Assembly: GCA_044866695.1 (NCBI GenBank)
Contig: JBIOUF010000261.1
Location: 1 to 14,143 of the forward strand
Source: JBIOUF01 sp044866695
Lineage (GTDB): Bacteria > Actinomycetota > Actinomycetes > Propionibacteriales > Nocardioidaceae
Direction: 5' to 3'
DNA: 14,143 nucleotides
The position numbers were made by a program, and so were the translations under genes. This document shows, piece by piece, positions 6,531 to 13,375 of this stretch (its first letter is position 1; every line of letters starts with the position of its first letter). The notes below the pieces were generated by a model. It ran no database searches. It had not been told where the DNA came from and saw only the letters and a list, made by a program, of their open reading frames with translations.

Positions 6531-8105
6531 ATGTCCTTCAGCGAGCCGGCGCGGAGGCGGATGCTGGCCGGTGCACTGGGCTGCCTGCTGGTGCTGGTCA
6601 CCCTGTCGGTCCTGGTCGCCACGCACGCGGCCTGGCTGTACGACCTGGACCGGGCGGTCGGGCAGCCGCTGGTCGCCTGGACCGAGGACCACGACGCCGT
6701 CGAGACGGCCGCGCGGGCGGTGCAGGTCGCGTTCTCGACGCCCCCGATGCTCGTGGCGACCCTGGTGGTCGCCACCTGGCTGGCCGTGAAGGGGTTCCGG
6801 CTGACCGCCGGCTGGGTGGTGGTCGTGATGCTCGGCGAGTGGCTCACGATGCTCACCATGAAGGCGGCGTTCGGCCGTCCCCGCCCGACCGAGGCGATCC
6901 TGGTGCTGAAGGACACCTCGTTCCCGTCGGGGCACGCCTCCGGCGCCGCGGCCGGGGCGGGCGTCGCGATCGTGCTCGCCGCGCTGTTCCTGCGGCGGCG
7001 TAGCCACCGCAGAGTGGTGACGGTCCTCGCCGTGCTGGTCGCGCTGCTGGTCGGCGTGGACCGGCTGCTGCTGGGCGTCCACAACCTCTCCGACGTGGTC
7101 GCCGGCTGGTCCCTCGGCGCGTTCTGGGTGCTCGCGGCGGCCTACGTCGTGGACCCCGCGCCGCGGATGACCGCCCTCGCGCCGCTGCCCTCCCCCGTGC
7201 CGACGACCAAGCGCCTCGCGGTGATCCTGAACCCGGTCAAGGTCGAGGACAAGGCGGCCTTCCGGACGCTGATGGACTCCATGGCCGCCAGCGCCGGGTG
7301 GGACCTGCCGGTGTGGCACGAGACCACGGTGGACGACCCGGGCCGGTCCATGGCCGAGGCGGCCGCGACCGAGGGCGCCGACCTGGTGGTCGTCTGCGGG
7401 GGGGACGGGACGGTGCGCACCGTGTGCGCGGAGCTGGCCGGCACCGGCATCCCGGTCGGCGTCGTGCCCGCGGGTACCGGCAACCTGCTGGCCCGCAACC
7501 TGGACCTGCCGCTGTACCTGCGCAGCGCCGTCGACGTCGCGCTCAACGGCCAGGACCGGGCCATCGACCTGGTCCGGGTCAGCGGCGACGGGATCGGCGC
7601 CGACGAGCACTTCCTGGTGATGGCCGGGATGGGGCTGGACGCGGCGATCATGGAGGGCGCCAACGAGCGGGTGAAGGCGAAGGTGGGCTGGCTGGCCTAC
7701 GTCGTCTCGGGCCTGCGGAACATGATGTTCCCCGCCGTCCGGGTCGAGGTGTCCGTGGACGACGGGGAGTTCACCCGGCACCGCGCCCGCACGGTCGTGG
7801 TCGGCAACGTCGGCATGCTCCAGGGCGGCCTGCCCCTGCTTCCCGATGCCGCGATCGACGACGGCCAGCTCGACGTGGTGCTGCTGTGGCCCCGCCGGTT
7901 CCTGTCCTGGGTGGCGGTGCTGGTGCGGGTGCTCACCCGCAGCGACCGGGCCGACGAGACGGTGACCCGGATGACCGGCAGGAAGGTCGCCGTCCGAACC
8001 TCCCACCCCACCCCGCGACAGATCGACGGCGACCCGATCGGCGCCGGCACCGAGATCGTCTGCGAGTGCCTGCACGGCCGGCTGCTGGTGCGGGTCCCGC
8101 GGTGA
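6531..8105 (+). CDS. Fused PAP2 lipid phosphatase and diacylglycerol kinase domain protein
   Basis: A 524-residue two-domain protein. Residues 1-205 form a membrane-embedded PAP2 phosphatase with helices near 12-31, 73-86, 92-110, 139-154, 162-176 and 190-206. Its three motifs are intact: K111-x6-R118P119, PSGH (132-135) and R178-x5-H184-x3-D188. Residues 227-524 form a soluble DAGK/LCB5-type lipid kinase with GGDGT (290-294), VPAGTGNLLARN and IDGDPIG. The pair suggests that a phospholipid phosphate (phosphatidic acid, PG-phosphate or polyprenyl phosphate) and its dephosphorylated form are handled by one polypeptide. The real substrate is not readable. The same fusion is annotated in other Actinobacteria as a bifunctional PAP2/diacylglycerol kinase family protein. 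The ATG at 6531 has AGGAG four bases upstream. The gene diverges from serS and converges on the DUF4446 gene with two bases between stops. The open frame continues far upstream (to 3906), but that part is a shadow of minus-strand genes. Confidence 0.92.
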   Translation: MSFSEPARRRMLAGALGCLLVLVTLSVLVATHAAWLYDLDRAVGQPLVAWTEDHDAVETAARAVQVAFSTPPMLVATLVVATWLAVKGFRLTAGWVVVVMLGEWLTMLTMKAAFGRPRPTEAILVLKDTSFPSGHASGAAAGAGVAIVLAALFLRRRSHRRVVTVLAVLVALLVGVDRLLLGVHNLSDVVAGWSLGAFWVLAAAYVVDPAPRMTALAPLPSPVPTTKRLAVILNPVKVEDKAAFRTLMDSMAASAGWDLPVWHETTVDDPGRSMAEAAATEGADLVVVCGGDGTVRTVCAELAGTGIPVGVVPAGTGNLLARNLDLPLYLRSAVDVALNGQDRAIDLVRVSGDGIGADEHFLVMAGMGLDAAIMEGANERVKAKVGWLAYVVSGLRNMMFPAVRVEVSVDDGEFTRHRARTVVVGNVGMLQGGLPLLPDAAIDDGQLDVVLLWPRRFLSWVAVLVRVLTRSDRADETVTRMTGRKVAVRTSHPTPRQIDGDPIGAGTEIVCECLHGRLLVRVPR

Positions 8106-8107
8106 GG

Positions 8108-8521
8108 TCAGGACCCTCGGGCCACCGCGATCGCCTCGGCCTCCTCCGGCGACAGGCTCTGCTCGGAGGACCACGACGCGACGGGCTTGGCATAGGTGCG
8201 GGCGTCGGAGCGCCCGTGGATGGAGGTCAGCACCACGCCGGTGCCGCTGTCGTCCAGCAGGGCCAGCGACCAGGAGAGCCGCCCGCCCATGTCGTCGAAG
8301 GCGTCGTAGCGGACCACGCCGATCCGGCGCAGGCTGACCGCCAGGTCGTCGGAGAGGGACTGCACCTCCGAGCGTAGGCCGGCCACGTCGTGCGGCAGCG
8401 CACTGCTGCGCTCCCCTCGCCGGCGGGTCGCGGACCGCCGCAGGGCGACCAGGGACACCGCGAGAGCGGCCAGCGAGGCGACGAGCGCGAGTGACAGGAC
8501 CGCGACCGCAGAGCCGGTCAT
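8108..8521 (-). CDS. DUF4446 family membrane protein
   Basis: A 137-residue protein of unknown function. One N-terminal membrane helix (about 4-27) is followed by a basic stop-transfer stretch (RRSATRRRGER), a short helical or coiled segment (45-65) and a compact domain. That domain carries the DUF4446 signature RYDAFDDMGGRLSWSLALLD, then GVVLTSIHGR, YAKPV and a closing LSPEEAEAI. This family is widespread in Gram-positive bacteria and has no assigned activity that I know of. The ATG at 8521 lies only three bases after the pheA stop (TGA GGG ATG), so it is translationally coupled to pheA. At its 3' end it faces the PAP2-kinase gene tail to tail with two bases between. Confidence 0.85.
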   Translation of the reverse strand: MTGSAVAVLSLALVASLAALAVSLVALRRSATRRRGERSSALPHDVAGLRSEVQSLSDDLAVSLRRIGVVRYDAFDDMGGRLSWSLALLDDSGTGVVLTSIHGRSDARTYAKPVASWSSEQSLSPEEAEAIAVARGS

Positions 8522-8524
8522 CCC

Positions 8525-9451
8525 TCAGGTCCCCGCGCGCAGGTGGGCCAGCCACGCGGTCGCGTCGATGAACTCCGCGTCGGAGGTGCCCGGGCGGATC
8601 GTCGGCGCGATGCCGTCGTGGCGCTCGTAGGAGCCGAGGAACCGCACGTCGGCACAGACCCGGCGCAGCCCCATCATCGCCTCGCCGACCCGGGCGTCGT
8701 CGATGTGTCCCTCGCAGTCGATCGAGAAGCAGTAGTTGCCCAGGGCGGCGCCGGTGGGCCGGGACTCGATGCGGGTCAGGTTCACCCCGCGGGTGGCCAG
8801 CTGGTCGAGGATCTCCAGCAGCGCGCCGGGGTGGTCCTCGCGCATGAACGCCACCAGGCTGGTCTTGTCGGCTCCGGTGCGGCGCGGCGGCAGGCCCGGG
8901 CGGCCCACGAGGACGAACCTGGTGACCGCGTCGGGGTTGTCGCCGATGCCCTCCGCGAGCACGGACAGCCGGTAGTGCTCGGCCGCCAGCGGCGCCGAGA
9001 TCGCCGCGTCCCAGGCCGCGCCGCCCTCCACCAGGGCGGCCGAGGCGGCGGCGGTCGACGTGGTGTGCAGGACCTCCGCGCCGGGCAGGTGCTCCGCGCA
9101 CCACCTCCTGGTCTGCGCGGCCGCGTGCGGGTGCGTGGCCACCCGGCGTACGTCGGCGATGGTGGTGCCCTCGGGGGCCAGCAGCGAGAAGGCCACCGGC
9201 ACGGTCGTCTCCCGGGTGATCATCAGCGGCTCGCCGAGGGCCAGCTCGTCCAAGGTGACCGGGACCGACCCCTCCACGGAGTTCTCGATCGGGACGACCG
9301 CGCCGTCGGCCTCGCCGGTGCGCACCGCGTCCAGCGCGACGGTGACCGTGCTGCACGGCCTCAGGCCGTCCCCGACCGCTCCGGGCAGCGAGCGCAGCGC
9401 CTGCTCGGTGAACGTCCCCTCGGGACCGAGGTAGGCGTAGCGGGCGGGCAC
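8525..9451 (-). CDS. pheA: Prephenate dehydratase
   Basis: Converts prephenate to phenylpyruvate, the committed step of phenylalanine synthesis. It has 308 residues and is a stand-alone dehydratase with no chorismate mutase part, as in mycobacteria. The catalytic domain has GPEGTFTEQAL (9-19), VPIENSVEGSV (53-63), TTSTAAASA and the TRF motif in DAVTRFVLV. The ACT regulatory domain follows with DHPGALL (206-212) and ESRP (229-232), the known phenylalanine-binding signatures, so feedback inhibition by phenylalanine is expected. The start is set at GTG 9451 (VPARYAYLGPEG), because this places the conserved YLGPEGTF near the N-terminus. The frame opens 34 codons earlier, but that part is not family-like. 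There is no Shine-Dalgarno; TACGCT lies six bases upstream, as at serS. Confidence 0.95.
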   Translation of the reverse strand: MPARYAYLGPEGTFTEQALRSLPGAVGDGLRPCSTVTVALDAVRTGEADGAVVPIENSVEGSVPVTLDELALGEPLMITRETTVPVAFSLLAPEGTTIADVRRVATHPHAAAQTRRWCAEHLPGAEVLHTTSTAAASAALVEGGAAWDAAISAPLAAEHYRLSVLAEGIGDNPDAVTRFVLVGRPGLPPRRTGADKTSLVAFMREDHPGALLEILDQLATRGVNLTRIESRPTGAALGNYCFSIDCEGHIDDARVGEAMMGLRRVCADVRFLGSYERHDGIAPTIRPGTSDAEFIDATAWLAHLRAGT

Positions 9452-9457
9452 GGCGCC

Positions 9458-9463
9458 AGCGTA
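9458..9463 (-). promoter_or_regulatory. Candidate -10 box for leaderless pheA transcript
   Basis: The minus strand reads TACGCT (TAnnnT) six bases before the GTG start of pheA, and both here and at serS the hexamer is preceded by CAC. The matching layout supports initiation at the start codon. No clear -35 box is present. Confidence 0.42.
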
Positions 9464-9507
9464 GTGCCGGAAGGGGTCCGGGGTGAGTCTGCGCGCGGGC
9501 CGGCGGG

Positions 9508-9620
9508 CTTGTGGCCGATAACCGCACGGATCCCGGCTTGTGGCCTCGAACAACAGCCGACACGCCGTACGACGATGTCGTCATCGGCCACAAGCGACAC
9601 GTTGTGCAGGCATCGGCCAC
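9508..9620. repeat. Cluster of direct and inverted copies of a CTTGTGGCCGAT motif
   Basis: In the 218-bp gap between arcA and pheA, CTTGTGGCCGAT (9508-9519) has a perfect 12-bp inverted partner, ATCGGCCACAAG (9583-9594). A shorter direct copy, CTTGTGGCC, lies at 9537-9545, and a shorter inverted copy, CATCGGCCAC, at 9611-9620. A small hairpin, ACGAC-GAT-GTCGT (9569-9581), lies between the arms. This may be the transcript end of arcA, an operator array for pheA, or part of a dispersed repeat. No gene is recognisable in the gap. Confidence 0.7.
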
Positions 9621-9669
9621 TTTCGGGCCAGCCCACCCGCCGACGCACCCGGCGCAACCGCCGACCAGA

Positions 9670-10893
9670 TCAGGTCGGGTCGCGGGCGACCGGACACGAC
9701 ATGCACCGCGGTCCGCCGCGGCCCGACCCGAGCTCGGAGCCGGCGATGGTGATCACCTCGATGCCGGCCGCCTCCAGCCGGGAGTTCGTCACCACGTTGC
9801 GCTCGTAGGCGACCGCGAGGCGCGGCGCCACCGCCAGGGTGTTGTTGCCGTCGTCCCACTGCTCGCGCTCCGCGGTCACCGGGTCCAGCCCGGTGTCGAT
9901 CCGGTGCAGCGCGTCGATGCCCATCGCCCGCGCGGCCGCGACCAGGAACGGCTCGGGTCCCTCGACCCGCAGCTCGAGGCCCTCGCCGGCGCCGGGGGCG
10001 GCCGAGCTCTCCGCGCCCCGGCCCAGGGTGACCGTGTGGGCCTGCAGCCGGTCGGCGAGGTTGGGGTAGATGACCATCTGGTCGACGTCCACCATGGTGC
10101 ACACCGTGTCCAGGTGCATGGTGGCCCGCTGCTGGGCGATCGGCACGACCAGCACCACCCGCGCCACCCCCGCGGCGAACATCTCCCGGGCCAGCCGCTC
10201 GGCACCGGCCGGCGTCGTGCGCTCGCCGACCCCGACCGCGACCACGCCGGGAGCCAGGAGCAGCACGTCGCCGCCTTCCACGTGCTCCTGGCGCCACCCG
10301 TGCAGCGGTGCGGTGCCGGCGAACCGGGGGTGCCGGGTGTAGACCAGCTCGGTGAGCTGGGTCTCCCGCCGCCGGGCCGGCATGGCCAGCGAGGTGACGG
10401 CGACCCGGTCACGCACCCAGACCGACGAGTCCCGGGTGAACAGCAGGTTGGGCAGCGGGTCGACGACGAACTCGTCGGGGGGCAGCAGGCCGGTGACCAG
10501 GCCGCGCCCGCCGCGCAGCTCGTCGTTGCGGATGCCGGCGGTCAGCGAGACCGCGAGCTCCTCGGGCGACTGCTCCAGCAGGGCGGGGGTCAGGTAGCGC
10601 CGCAAGGTGTCGCCGAGGTGCCGTACGCCGACCACGTCCGCGACCGCCGCGGTCCGCGCCTCGGGGTCGGCCAGCGTCTCGGTGAGCAGGTCGAGGAGGT
10701 AGAGCACCTCCACGCCGCGCCCGCGCAGCGCCTCGGCGAAGGCGTCGTGCTCCTCCTGAGCACGGCCCACCCAGGGGATCCCGTCGTACAGCAGCGCGTC
10801 GTTGTTGCGCGGGGTCAGCCGGGCCAGCTCGGCCCCCGGGCGGTGCAGCAGCACCGTCCGGAGCCGGCCGACCTCGGTGTCGACGCCTACCAT
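9670..10893 (-). CDS. arcA: Arginine deiminase
   Basis: Hydrolyses arginine to citrulline and ammonia in the cytoplasm. It has 407 residues, the usual length. The guanidine-modifying fold is shown by the LRTVLLHRPG start, FTRD (152-155), HVEGGD (204-209), MHLDTVCT (259-266) and the C-terminal RCMSCP with the nucleophile Cys397. By alignment logic with mycoplasmal ADI, Asp155, Glu206, His260, Asp262 and Cys397 form the active site, and all are present. The ATG at 10893 lies 11 bp after the stop of the osmoprotectant-binding protein gene on the same strand, with only a weak GGGCGAG upstream. Cotranscription with the transporter is likely. No ornithine carbamoyltransferase, carbamate kinase or arginine/ornithine antiporter gene is in the window, so this is not a classic arc operon as seen here. 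Confidence 0.93.
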   Translation of the reverse strand: MVGVDTEVGRLRTVLLHRPGAELARLTPRNNDALLYDGIPWVGRAQEEHDAFAEALRGRGVEVLYLLDLLTETLADPEARTAAVADVVGVRHLGDTLRRYLTPALLEQSPEELAVSLTAGIRNDELRGGRGLVTGLLPPDEFVVDPLPNLLFTRDSSVWVRDRVAVTSLAMPARRRETQLTELVYTRHPRFAGTAPLHGWRQEHVEGGDVLLLAPGVVAVGVGERTTPAGAERLAREMFAAGVARVVLVVPIAQQRATMHLDTVCTMVDVDQMVIYPNLADRLQAHTVTLGRGAESSAAPGAGEGLELRVEGPEPFLVAAARAMGIDALHRIDTGLDPVTAEREQWDDGNNTLAVAPRLAVAYERNVVTNSRLEAAGIEVITIAGSELGSGRGGPRCMSCPVARDPT

Positions 10894-10904
10894 GCTCGCC
10901 CGGA

Positions 10905-11810
10905 TCAGCCCAGGTCGTTGTCGGCCAGGAACTGCGCGGCGACGTCCTCGGGGTCCTGCTTGTCCAGCACCACCTGGGAGACCATCTCGCCGAGGTTGTC
11001 GGTGGTCAGCGCCGCCGAGACGTCGTCGAGCGTGGACTCGACCTCGTCGGTGAGGGCGTCGTCGCGGATCAGCGGCACGATGTTCTGCGCGGCGAACAGC
11101 GACTCCGGGTCCTCCAGCGGCACCAGCTCCTCGGCGGCGACGTTGGGGTCGGTGGTGAACAGGTTGCCGGCGTCGACCTGCCCGTTGAGCAGCGCCTTCA
11201 GGGTCAGCGGGCCACCGGCGTCGAGCTCGCGGAAGTCGCCGAAGACCACGCCGTACTTGTCCTTCAGGCCGGGCACGCCGGTCTGCCGGGTCTTCCACTC
11301 CGGGGGGCCGCCGAGGGTGAGGTCCTTGGCCACCGGGGCGAGGTCGCCGATGGCGGTGAGCCCGTACTTCTCGGCGGTCTCGGAGGTGACCACGACGGAG
11401 TCCTTGTCCTCCGCGGCGGACTTCTCCAGCACGGTGAGGCCGTCGGGCAGGACGTCGACGAGCTCGGAGTAGACCGCGTCGGCCTCCGTGGCGGTGAGGG
11501 AGTCGTCGAAGTACAGCCGCAGGTTGCCGGTGTACTCCGGCAGCAGGTCGATCGAGCCGTCCTGGATGCCCTGGATGTAGGCCTCGCGCGCGCCGATGTT
11601 GAGCTTGGTGTCGACCTCGACGCCGGCGGCGTCCAGCGCGCCGGCGTAGATCTCCGCGAGCAGCGCGGACTCGGGGAAGTTGGCCGAGCCGACCACGATC
11701 CGGCTCGCGTCGCCGGAGTCCTCCGAGAGCGGGTCGTCGTCCCCGCCGCACCCGGCGAGGACGAGCGCGGCGGTGGCGGCGAGGGCGGTCAGGGCGGCGC
11801 TGCGCTTCAT
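10905..11810 (-). CDS. Osmoprotectant (glycine betaine/choline/carnitine-type) binding lipoprotein
   Basis: The extracytoplasmic binding protein of an OpuC/OpuB/OsmF-type ABC importer. It has 301 residues. A lipoprotein signal peptide ends at LAGC, with Cys21 as the lipid-modified residue, followed by an acidic linker (GGDDDPLSEDSGD). The binding domain shows family landmarks: GSANFPESALLAEIYAGAL (41-59), DLLPEYTGN near 88-96 and AGNLFTTDPNV. The ligand is probably a quaternary amine, but the aromatic cage cannot be verified without a structure alignment, and another compound (including a guanidino compound) is not excluded given the arginine deiminase gene next door. The ATG at 11810 overlaps the stop of the upstream permease gene by four bases (ATGA), indicating translational coupling. 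Confidence 0.88.
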   Translation of the reverse strand: MKRSAALTALAATAALVLAGCGGDDDPLSEDSGDASRIVVGSANFPESALLAEIYAGALDAAGVEVDTKLNIGAREAYIQGIQDGSIDLLPEYTGNLRLYFDDSLTATEADAVYSELVDVLPDGLTVLEKSAAEDKDSVVVTSETAEKYGLTAIGDLAPVAKDLTLGGPPEWKTRQTGVPGLKDKYGVVFGDFRELDAGGPLTLKALLNGQVDAGNLFTTDPNVAAEELVPLEDPESLFAAQNIVPLIRDDALTDEVESTLDDVSAALTTDNLGEMVSQVVLDKQDPEDVAAQFLADNDLG

Positions 11811-12580
11811 GTGGAGCCTTCCGACGGTGGGGCGGGTGCGGGGTCGCGGGCTGCCGCGACCCGGTCCGGGACGGCGCCACGGGGGCGGCCGCGGCTGCGC
11901 TCAGTCTTGCCGGTCAGCCCCGGAGAAACCACGACCCGCGCCAGCAGGACGAGGATCCCCTCCACGGCCAGGGCCAGCCCAGCGACCACGACCGCGCCTC
12001 CGGCCATCTGCGGGTAGTCGCGCACGGAGAGGCCGTCGATGAGGAACCGGCCCAGCCCGCCCAGCCCGACGGTGGCCGCGAGCGTGGCGGTCGCCACCAC
12101 CTGCAGCGCCGCGGAGCGGACGCCCGAGAGCACCAGCGGCAGGGCGCACGGGACCTCCACCCGCCACAACACGTCGAAGCCGGTCATGCCCATCCCGCGG
12201 GCGGCGTCGCGGGCGGCCGGGTCGACCTGCTCGACGCCGGCGTACACCCCCGCCAGGACCGGCGGGACGGCGAGCACGACCAGGACCAGCACGGTCGGTA
12301 CCAGGTACGCCGCGTCGCCGGCCAGCCGCCCGCCGACGACCATCACGGCCAGGAACAGCAGGCCCAGCGACGGGACCGCCCGCAGCGCGCCGGTGAGGTT
12401 GACCGCGAGGAACCGCAGCCGGCCGGTGTGCCCCACGTACAGCCCGAGCGGGACCGCGACCAGGCAGGCCAGCGCCAGCGAGACCACCGAGTACTCCAGG
12501 TGCTCGCCGATCCGCAGCCAGATGCCCTCCTGCCCGGTCCAGTTCGCCGGGTCGGTCAGCCAGGTCCAGACTCCGTTCAC
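11807..12580 (-). CDS. Osmoprotectant ABC transporter permease (second permease)
   Basis: A 257-residue inner-membrane component of the OpuC/OpuB-type importer. The binding-protein-dependent transport fold has about six helices (near 30-50, 58-82, 92-113, 148-168, 195-215 and one more). The EAA loop that contacts the ATPase lies at about 122-147 (AARDAARGMGMTGFDVLWRVEVP). The C-terminal 35 residues are charged and Pro/Ala-rich. GTG 12580 is chosen because VNGVWTWLTDPANW followed by GIWLRIGEHL matches the usual N-terminus of these permeases. The frame stays open to an ATG at 12721, which would add 47 unlike residues encoded by the inserted segment upstream. The stop overlaps the binding-protein start (ATGA). 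No convincing Shine-Dalgarno is seen before GTG 12580. Confidence 0.88.
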   Translation of the reverse strand: MNGVWTWLTDPANWTGQEGIWLRIGEHLEYSVVSLALACLVAVPLGLYVGHTGRLRFLAVNLTGALRAVPSLGLLFLAVMVVGGRLAGDAAYLVPTVLVLVVLAVPPVLAGVYAGVEQVDPAARDAARGMGMTGFDVLWRVEVPCALPLVLSGVRSAALQVVATATLAATVGLGGLGRFLIDGLSVRDYPQMAGGAVVVAGLALAVEGILVLLARVVVSPGLTGKTERSRGRPRGAVPDRVAAARDPAPAPPSEGST

Positions 12581-12745
12581 GACGGTCCGGCCCCGCCGTG
12601 GCTCGCCCGGCCAGGGTGGACCAGCCAGGTGCGCGGGCCTCGCCCGGCCTGTGCGCACCGGCGCCGCGGTGCCGTGACCTGTGGTCGCGTTGGCAGACCT
12701 CTCGGCGAGCTCCGCTCGCATACCCCGCTCACGACGGTCCGGCCC
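12577..12745. repeat. Direct-repeat-bounded segment splitting the two permease genes
   Basis: TCACGACGGTCCGGCCC occurs perfectly at 12577-12593 and again at 12729-12745, 152 bp apart. The right copy contains the stop of the first permease and the left copy the GTG start of the second. The 135 bp between them has no counterpart elsewhere in the window and is rich in hairpins: GCGAGC/GCTCGC (12705-12719), GCACCG/CGGTGC (12655-12672) and GGTGCGC/GCGCACC (12628-12659). Removing one repeat and the segment would restore a GTGA stop/start overlap. It therefore looks like a small insertion with a long target duplication, with no transposase and no evident terminal inverted repeats. Confidence 0.65.
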
Positions 12746-13370
12746 GTAGCCAGGGCGTGAGCAGGCGGGTGGCCAGCACGATCACCGCGTCGAAGAGCAG
12801 CGACAGCAGCACGCAGGCGACCAGCCCGGTGACGATCGGGGCCAGGAAGTCCCGGTTGAACCCGTCGGTGAACAGCGACCCGAGCTGCTGGACCCCGATG
12901 ACCGCGGCGACGCTGACGATGCTGACGTTGCTCACCGCCGCCACGCGCAGGCCCGCGGAGACGACCGGCACCGCCAGCGGCAGCTCGACGGTGACCAGCC
13001 GGCGCACGGGCCGCAGCCCCATCGCGGTCGCGGACTGGGTCACCGCGTCCGGCACCGCGCCCAGCCCGTCGGCCACCGTGCGGGTCAGCAGGGCGAGGGT
13101 GTAGACGGTCATCGCCACCACGACGTTGACCGGGTCCAGGATGCCCGTGCCGAGCACCAGGGGCATCAAGATGAACAGGGCCAGGCTCGGGATCGTGTAG
13201 AGCAGCCCGGTGCCGACCACCAGCGGGGTGTAGAGGAGCCGGTGGCGGCGCGCGAGCCAGCCGACCGGGATCGCGAGCAGCAGGCCGAGGACGAGGGGCA
13301 CGCCGGCCAGGTAGGCGTGCCGCACCGCGAGCTCGGCGACCTCGTCGAGGTGCCCGAGGAACCACTCCAC
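12729..13370 (-). CDS. Osmoprotectant ABC transporter permease (first permease)
   Basis: A 213-residue membrane component of the same importer, close to the usual 210-220 residues of OpuCB-like proteins. Helices lie near 20-40, 48-70, 77-97, 130-160 and 176-200. The EAA loop is at about 108-135 (AVTQSATAMGLRPVRRLVTVELP). GTG 13370 (VEWFLGHLDEVAEL) is taken as the start; it lies five bases after the ATPase stop and gives a family-like N-terminus, while the open frame further upstream is a shadow of the ATPase gene. No strong Shine-Dalgarno is present, so translation probably depends on coupling to the ATPase gene. The stop lies inside the right-hand copy of the 17-bp direct repeat. Confidence 0.88.
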   Translation of the reverse strand: MEWFLGHLDEVAELAVRHAYLAGVPLVLGLLLAIPVGWLARRHRLLYTPLVVGTGLLYTIPSLALFILMPLVLGTGILDPVNVVVAMTVYTLALLTRTVADGLGAVPDAVTQSATAMGLRPVRRLVTVELPLAVPVVSAGLRVAAVSNVSIVSVAAVIGVQQLGSLFTDGFNRDFLAPIVTGLVACVLLSLLFDAVIVLATRLLTPWLRAGPS

Positions 13371-13375
13371 GCCGG

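Noticed and set aside
9452..9553. Upstream ATG start for pheA adding 34 residues
   Set aside because: The extra residues are not family-like, and the conserved YLGPEGTF begins almost at once after GTG 9451.
9452..9669. Possible small gene or tRNA in the arcA-pheA gap
   Set aside because: No cloverleaf-like T-arm, no open frame with a ribosome site, and the region is better described by inverted and direct repeats.
9511..11472. Plus-strand frame of about 650 codons opposite arcA and the binding protein
   Set aside because: Antisense shadow of two well-identified genes, with no recognisable domain.
12594..12728. IS element or transposon gene inside the transporter operon
   Set aside because: At 135 bp it is far too short for a transposase and has no evident terminal inverted repeats; kept only as a possible non-autonomous insertion.
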